Assembly (NCBI GenBank): GCA_002789465.1 | Contig: PFTH01000055.1 | Coordinates: 1-5,908 of the forward strand | Direction: 5' to 3' | Length of the DNA stretch: 5,908 bases | Source: Candidatus Roizmanbacteria bacterium CG_4_9_14_0_8_um_filter_34_12 | GTDB taxonomy: Bacteria; Patescibacteriota; Microgenomatia; UBA1406; GWC2-37-13 | Shown: positions 4,613 to 5,908 of the stretch, one piece after another | Layout of the letters: every line of letters starts with the position of its first letter | Position numbering within the stretch: the first letter of the stretch is position 1 | Position numbers and translations under genes: made by a program | The notes under the pieces: model-generated | Databases searched by the model: none | Told to the model about the DNA's origin: nothing | What the model saw: the letters and a program-made list of their open reading frames with translations, nothing else

Positions 4613-5807
4613 CGAAACAACACCAGTCACAAAAACAGATTTATCAATAGAACTATTAGGAAGAAAATTTAATAATCCTATTATTTTAGGTTCTGGTACT
4701 TTAGGCGACTCAATAGAAAGAGTTAATCTATTTTTAGCTAGTAAAATCGGCGGAGTTATCCCAAGAACTACTCGATTACATTATGCACCAGGTAGAGACC
4801 ATCATCCTTCTCCCCATCTTGATGTTATGTCTGGTGGCAATATGAGAAATGCCGAGTGGACTGGAGCAACGATAGATTACTGGCGGCCTTTTTTAGGTAA
4901 GTTATCAGAAAACGGTCGGACAATTATATCAATCTCTGGTCGGGATATTAATGGTTGTCTAGCTGTATGCCAAGAACTGGATAGATTTAATTTTCCTTTT
5001 TTTGAAATAAATATTAGCTGTGCTCATAGTAATGACGCCCATGGTTTTATTACGAGAAATTGGGAGCATATAACAACTCTTGTTAGAACTCTAAAAGACG
5101 TCGGTATAAAAACTCCTCTAGCTTTAAAATTTGGTCATAGCGATTATATTGTTTCTTTGGCTTTAGCAGCTCAAGAAGCAGGAGCCGACGCTATCGTCGC
5201 TATTAATACTCTTTGTCCAGTTATTGATTTTGATATTTCTTCTGGAAAACCTAATTTTACTTTAGGGATTGCTGGAGGAAAAGGTGGACTATCAGGAAAG
5301 GCTATTTTTAATATTGCTTTAACCGATGTTTTTGATTTATCAAAACATTTAACTATTCCTGTTATTGGTTGTGGTGGAATAAGTTCTGTTGAAGATGTCA
5401 TTAAAATGATAATGGCTGGAGCATCAATGGTTGAAGTTTATACAGCGGCTCATCTTCATGGTAAAAAAGCTCCTGAGTTTTTAAATAAATTAGTTGGTGA
5501 TGTAGATAAATGGTTAGCCGAACATGGTTACTCAAACATATCACAAATTCAAGGTTTAGCTTTAAAAAGTGTTTCTCAAAATAATCAAATAATCCCACTA
5601 TTACCAAAACTTAATAAAGATCTTTGTACAGGATGTAACAAATGTGTAAATATTTGTTTAGAAGACGGCGCTATATCTATGATTAATAATAGTCAAAAAA
5701 AGCCAAAACAATTTCCTAAAATCGACCCTAATCATTGTATTGGTTGTGGCGCTTGTGTTTCTGTTTGTCCTAAAGACGCTATATTTTTAGAAGCTCCACT
5801 TTCCTAA
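4605..5807 (+). CDS. Dihydroorotate/dihydropyrimidine dehydrogenase-like protein with C-terminal 2[4Fe-4S] ferredoxin, 400 aa
   Basis: Residues 12-310 form an FMN-binding TIM barrel of the class 1 dihydroorotate dehydrogenase/PreA type: NPIILGSGTLG (24-34), FFEINISC (132-139, with N136 and catalytic-type C139), LALKFGHS (172-179, K175), AINT (199-202), GGKGGLSGKAI (224-234), and the phosphate-binding IPVIGCGGISS followed by MAGASMVEVYTA. Residues 338-393 carry two ferredoxin motifs: C341-x2-C344-x2-C347-x3-C351 and C378-x2-C381-x2-C384-x3-CP (C388). This two-part layout and length (400) resemble bacterial PreA, the catalytic subunit of dihydropyrimidine dehydrogenase, more than PyrD, whose Fe-S/FAD partner PyrK is separate. 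No PreT/PyrK partner is in the window, so the electron donor or acceptor is unknown. The usual NxSCPN loop reads NISCAH, so substrate identity is uncertain. The start overlaps the kinase gene by eight bases, suggesting coupled translation; AGAAGAG just upstream is a weak ribosome-binding site. Confidence 0.8.
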   Translation: MSSETTPVTKTDLSIELLGRKFNNPIILGSGTLGDSIERVNLFLASKIGGVIPRTTRLHYAPGRDHHPSPHLDVMSGGNMRNAEWTGATIDYWRPFLGKLSENGRTIISISGRDINGCLAVCQELDRFNFPFFEINISCAHSNDAHGFITRNWEHITTLVRTLKDVGIKTPLALKFGHSDYIVSLALAAQEAGADAIVAINTLCPVIDFDISSGKPNFTLGIAGGKGGLSGKAIFNIALTDVFDLSKHLTIPVIGCGGISSVEDVIKMIMAGASMVEVYTAAHLHGKKAPEFLNKLVGDVDKWLAEHGYSNISQIQGLALKSVSQNNQIIPLLPKLNKDLCTGCNKCVNICLEDGAISMINNSQKKPKQFPKIDPNHCIGCGACVSVCPKDAIFLEAPLS

Positions 5808-5817
5808 TATAAAATTT

Positions 5818-5908
5818 CTCCGCCCCCTGTAAGTTTGCGAGCCCGACCGAAGGGAGGAGCGCTTGTCCACCGAAGTCCGAGTCCCGACGTAAGTCGGGAC
5901 GAGGACGG
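5818..5908. repeat. G+C-rich palindromic element, continuing off the right edge
   Basis: This is far richer in G+C than anything else here. GTCCCGAC (5881-5888) pairs perfectly with GTCGGGAC (5893-5900) around GTAA. The stem extends through opposed GA/GA (5879-5880 with 5901-5902) to GTCC/GGAC (5875-5878 with 5903-5906). Upstream, CTCCGCCC (5818-5825) pairs with GGGAGGAG (5852-5859) with one mismatch. On the minus strand two CTTCGG tetraloop motifs occur. It starts 10 bases after the dehydrogenase stop, so it may act as a transcript end, but no T tract is seen before the edge. Its composition suggests a dispersed intergenic repeat or a structured RNA. No coding frame is evident. Confidence 0.6.

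Noticed and set aside
5171..5607. Two leftward open frames of 76 and 68 codons
   Set aside because: Both are antisense to conserved parts of the dehydrogenase (FMN-binding barrel and linker) and have no family features.
695..5807. Possible recoding of TGA (as in Gracilibacteria), since no native gene here ends in TGA
   Set aside because: All frames run full length under the standard bacterial code with no in-frame TGA, and Trp and Gly use TGG and GGN. Six non-TGA stops are expected by chance in an A+T-rich genome.
1..5908. CRISPR array, tRNA or rRNA genes
   Set aside because: No regularly spaced repeats, no cloverleaf with a T-loop GTTCRA signature, and no rRNA-like conserved segments were seen on either strand.

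Overview
The window is A+T-rich (about one third G+C by eye). It has compact genes, almost no Shine-Dalgarno motifs, several start codons only a few bases downstream of a promoter -10 box, and stop codons that are all TAA or TAG. This style, plus the gene content, suggests a small-genome bacterium of the Candidate Phyla Radiation (Patescibacteria, perhaps Microgenomates-like). That placement is an inference; no marker gene here proves it.

Layout. (1) 1-195, minus strand: the first 65 codons of a large gene running off the left edge, resembling the N-terminus of phospholipase-D-like nuclease/helicase proteins. (2) 196-417: a divergent control region. It holds a rightward extended -10 promoter and then a compact, apparently structured RNA (about 292-405) with a three-way junction, two hairpins and a long-range pseudoknot ending in a T-rich tract. 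It precedes a 68-residue helix-turn-helix protein (418-624). (3) 654-2269: a promoter and a 524-residue protein that reads as two tandem CYTH/VTC-like (triphosphate tunnel) domains. (4) 2303-3972: a promoter and a small zinc-ribbon-like gene of 87 codons, split after its 28th base by a complete 1381-bp ISL3-family insertion sequence (2348-3728) with matching terminal inverted repeats and a perfect 8-bp target duplication. Removing the element and one duplication copy restores the reading frame exactly. (5) 3980-5807: a guanylate-kinase-like gene and, overlapping its end, a dihydroorotate/dihydropyrimidine dehydrogenase-like protein with a C-terminal two-cluster ferredoxin domain. (6) 5818-5908: a G+C-rich, strongly self-complementary element that continues off the right edge.

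How the parts fit. The zinc-ribbon gene, the kinase and the dehydrogenase are co-directional, with a 7-bp gap and an 8-bp overlap, so they were probably one operon expressed from the promoter at 2303-2311. The insertion separates that promoter from the two enzyme genes. Inside the element lies a rightward terminator-like hairpin, and at its right end a possible outward -10 box. Whether the enzymes are still expressed is therefore an open question. The kinase and dehydrogenase suggest nucleotide (purine/pyrimidine) metabolism, but both carry unusual active-site residues. The most novel-looking item is the pseudoknotted leader RNA before the helix-turn-helix gene; I could not assign it to any RNA family I know.
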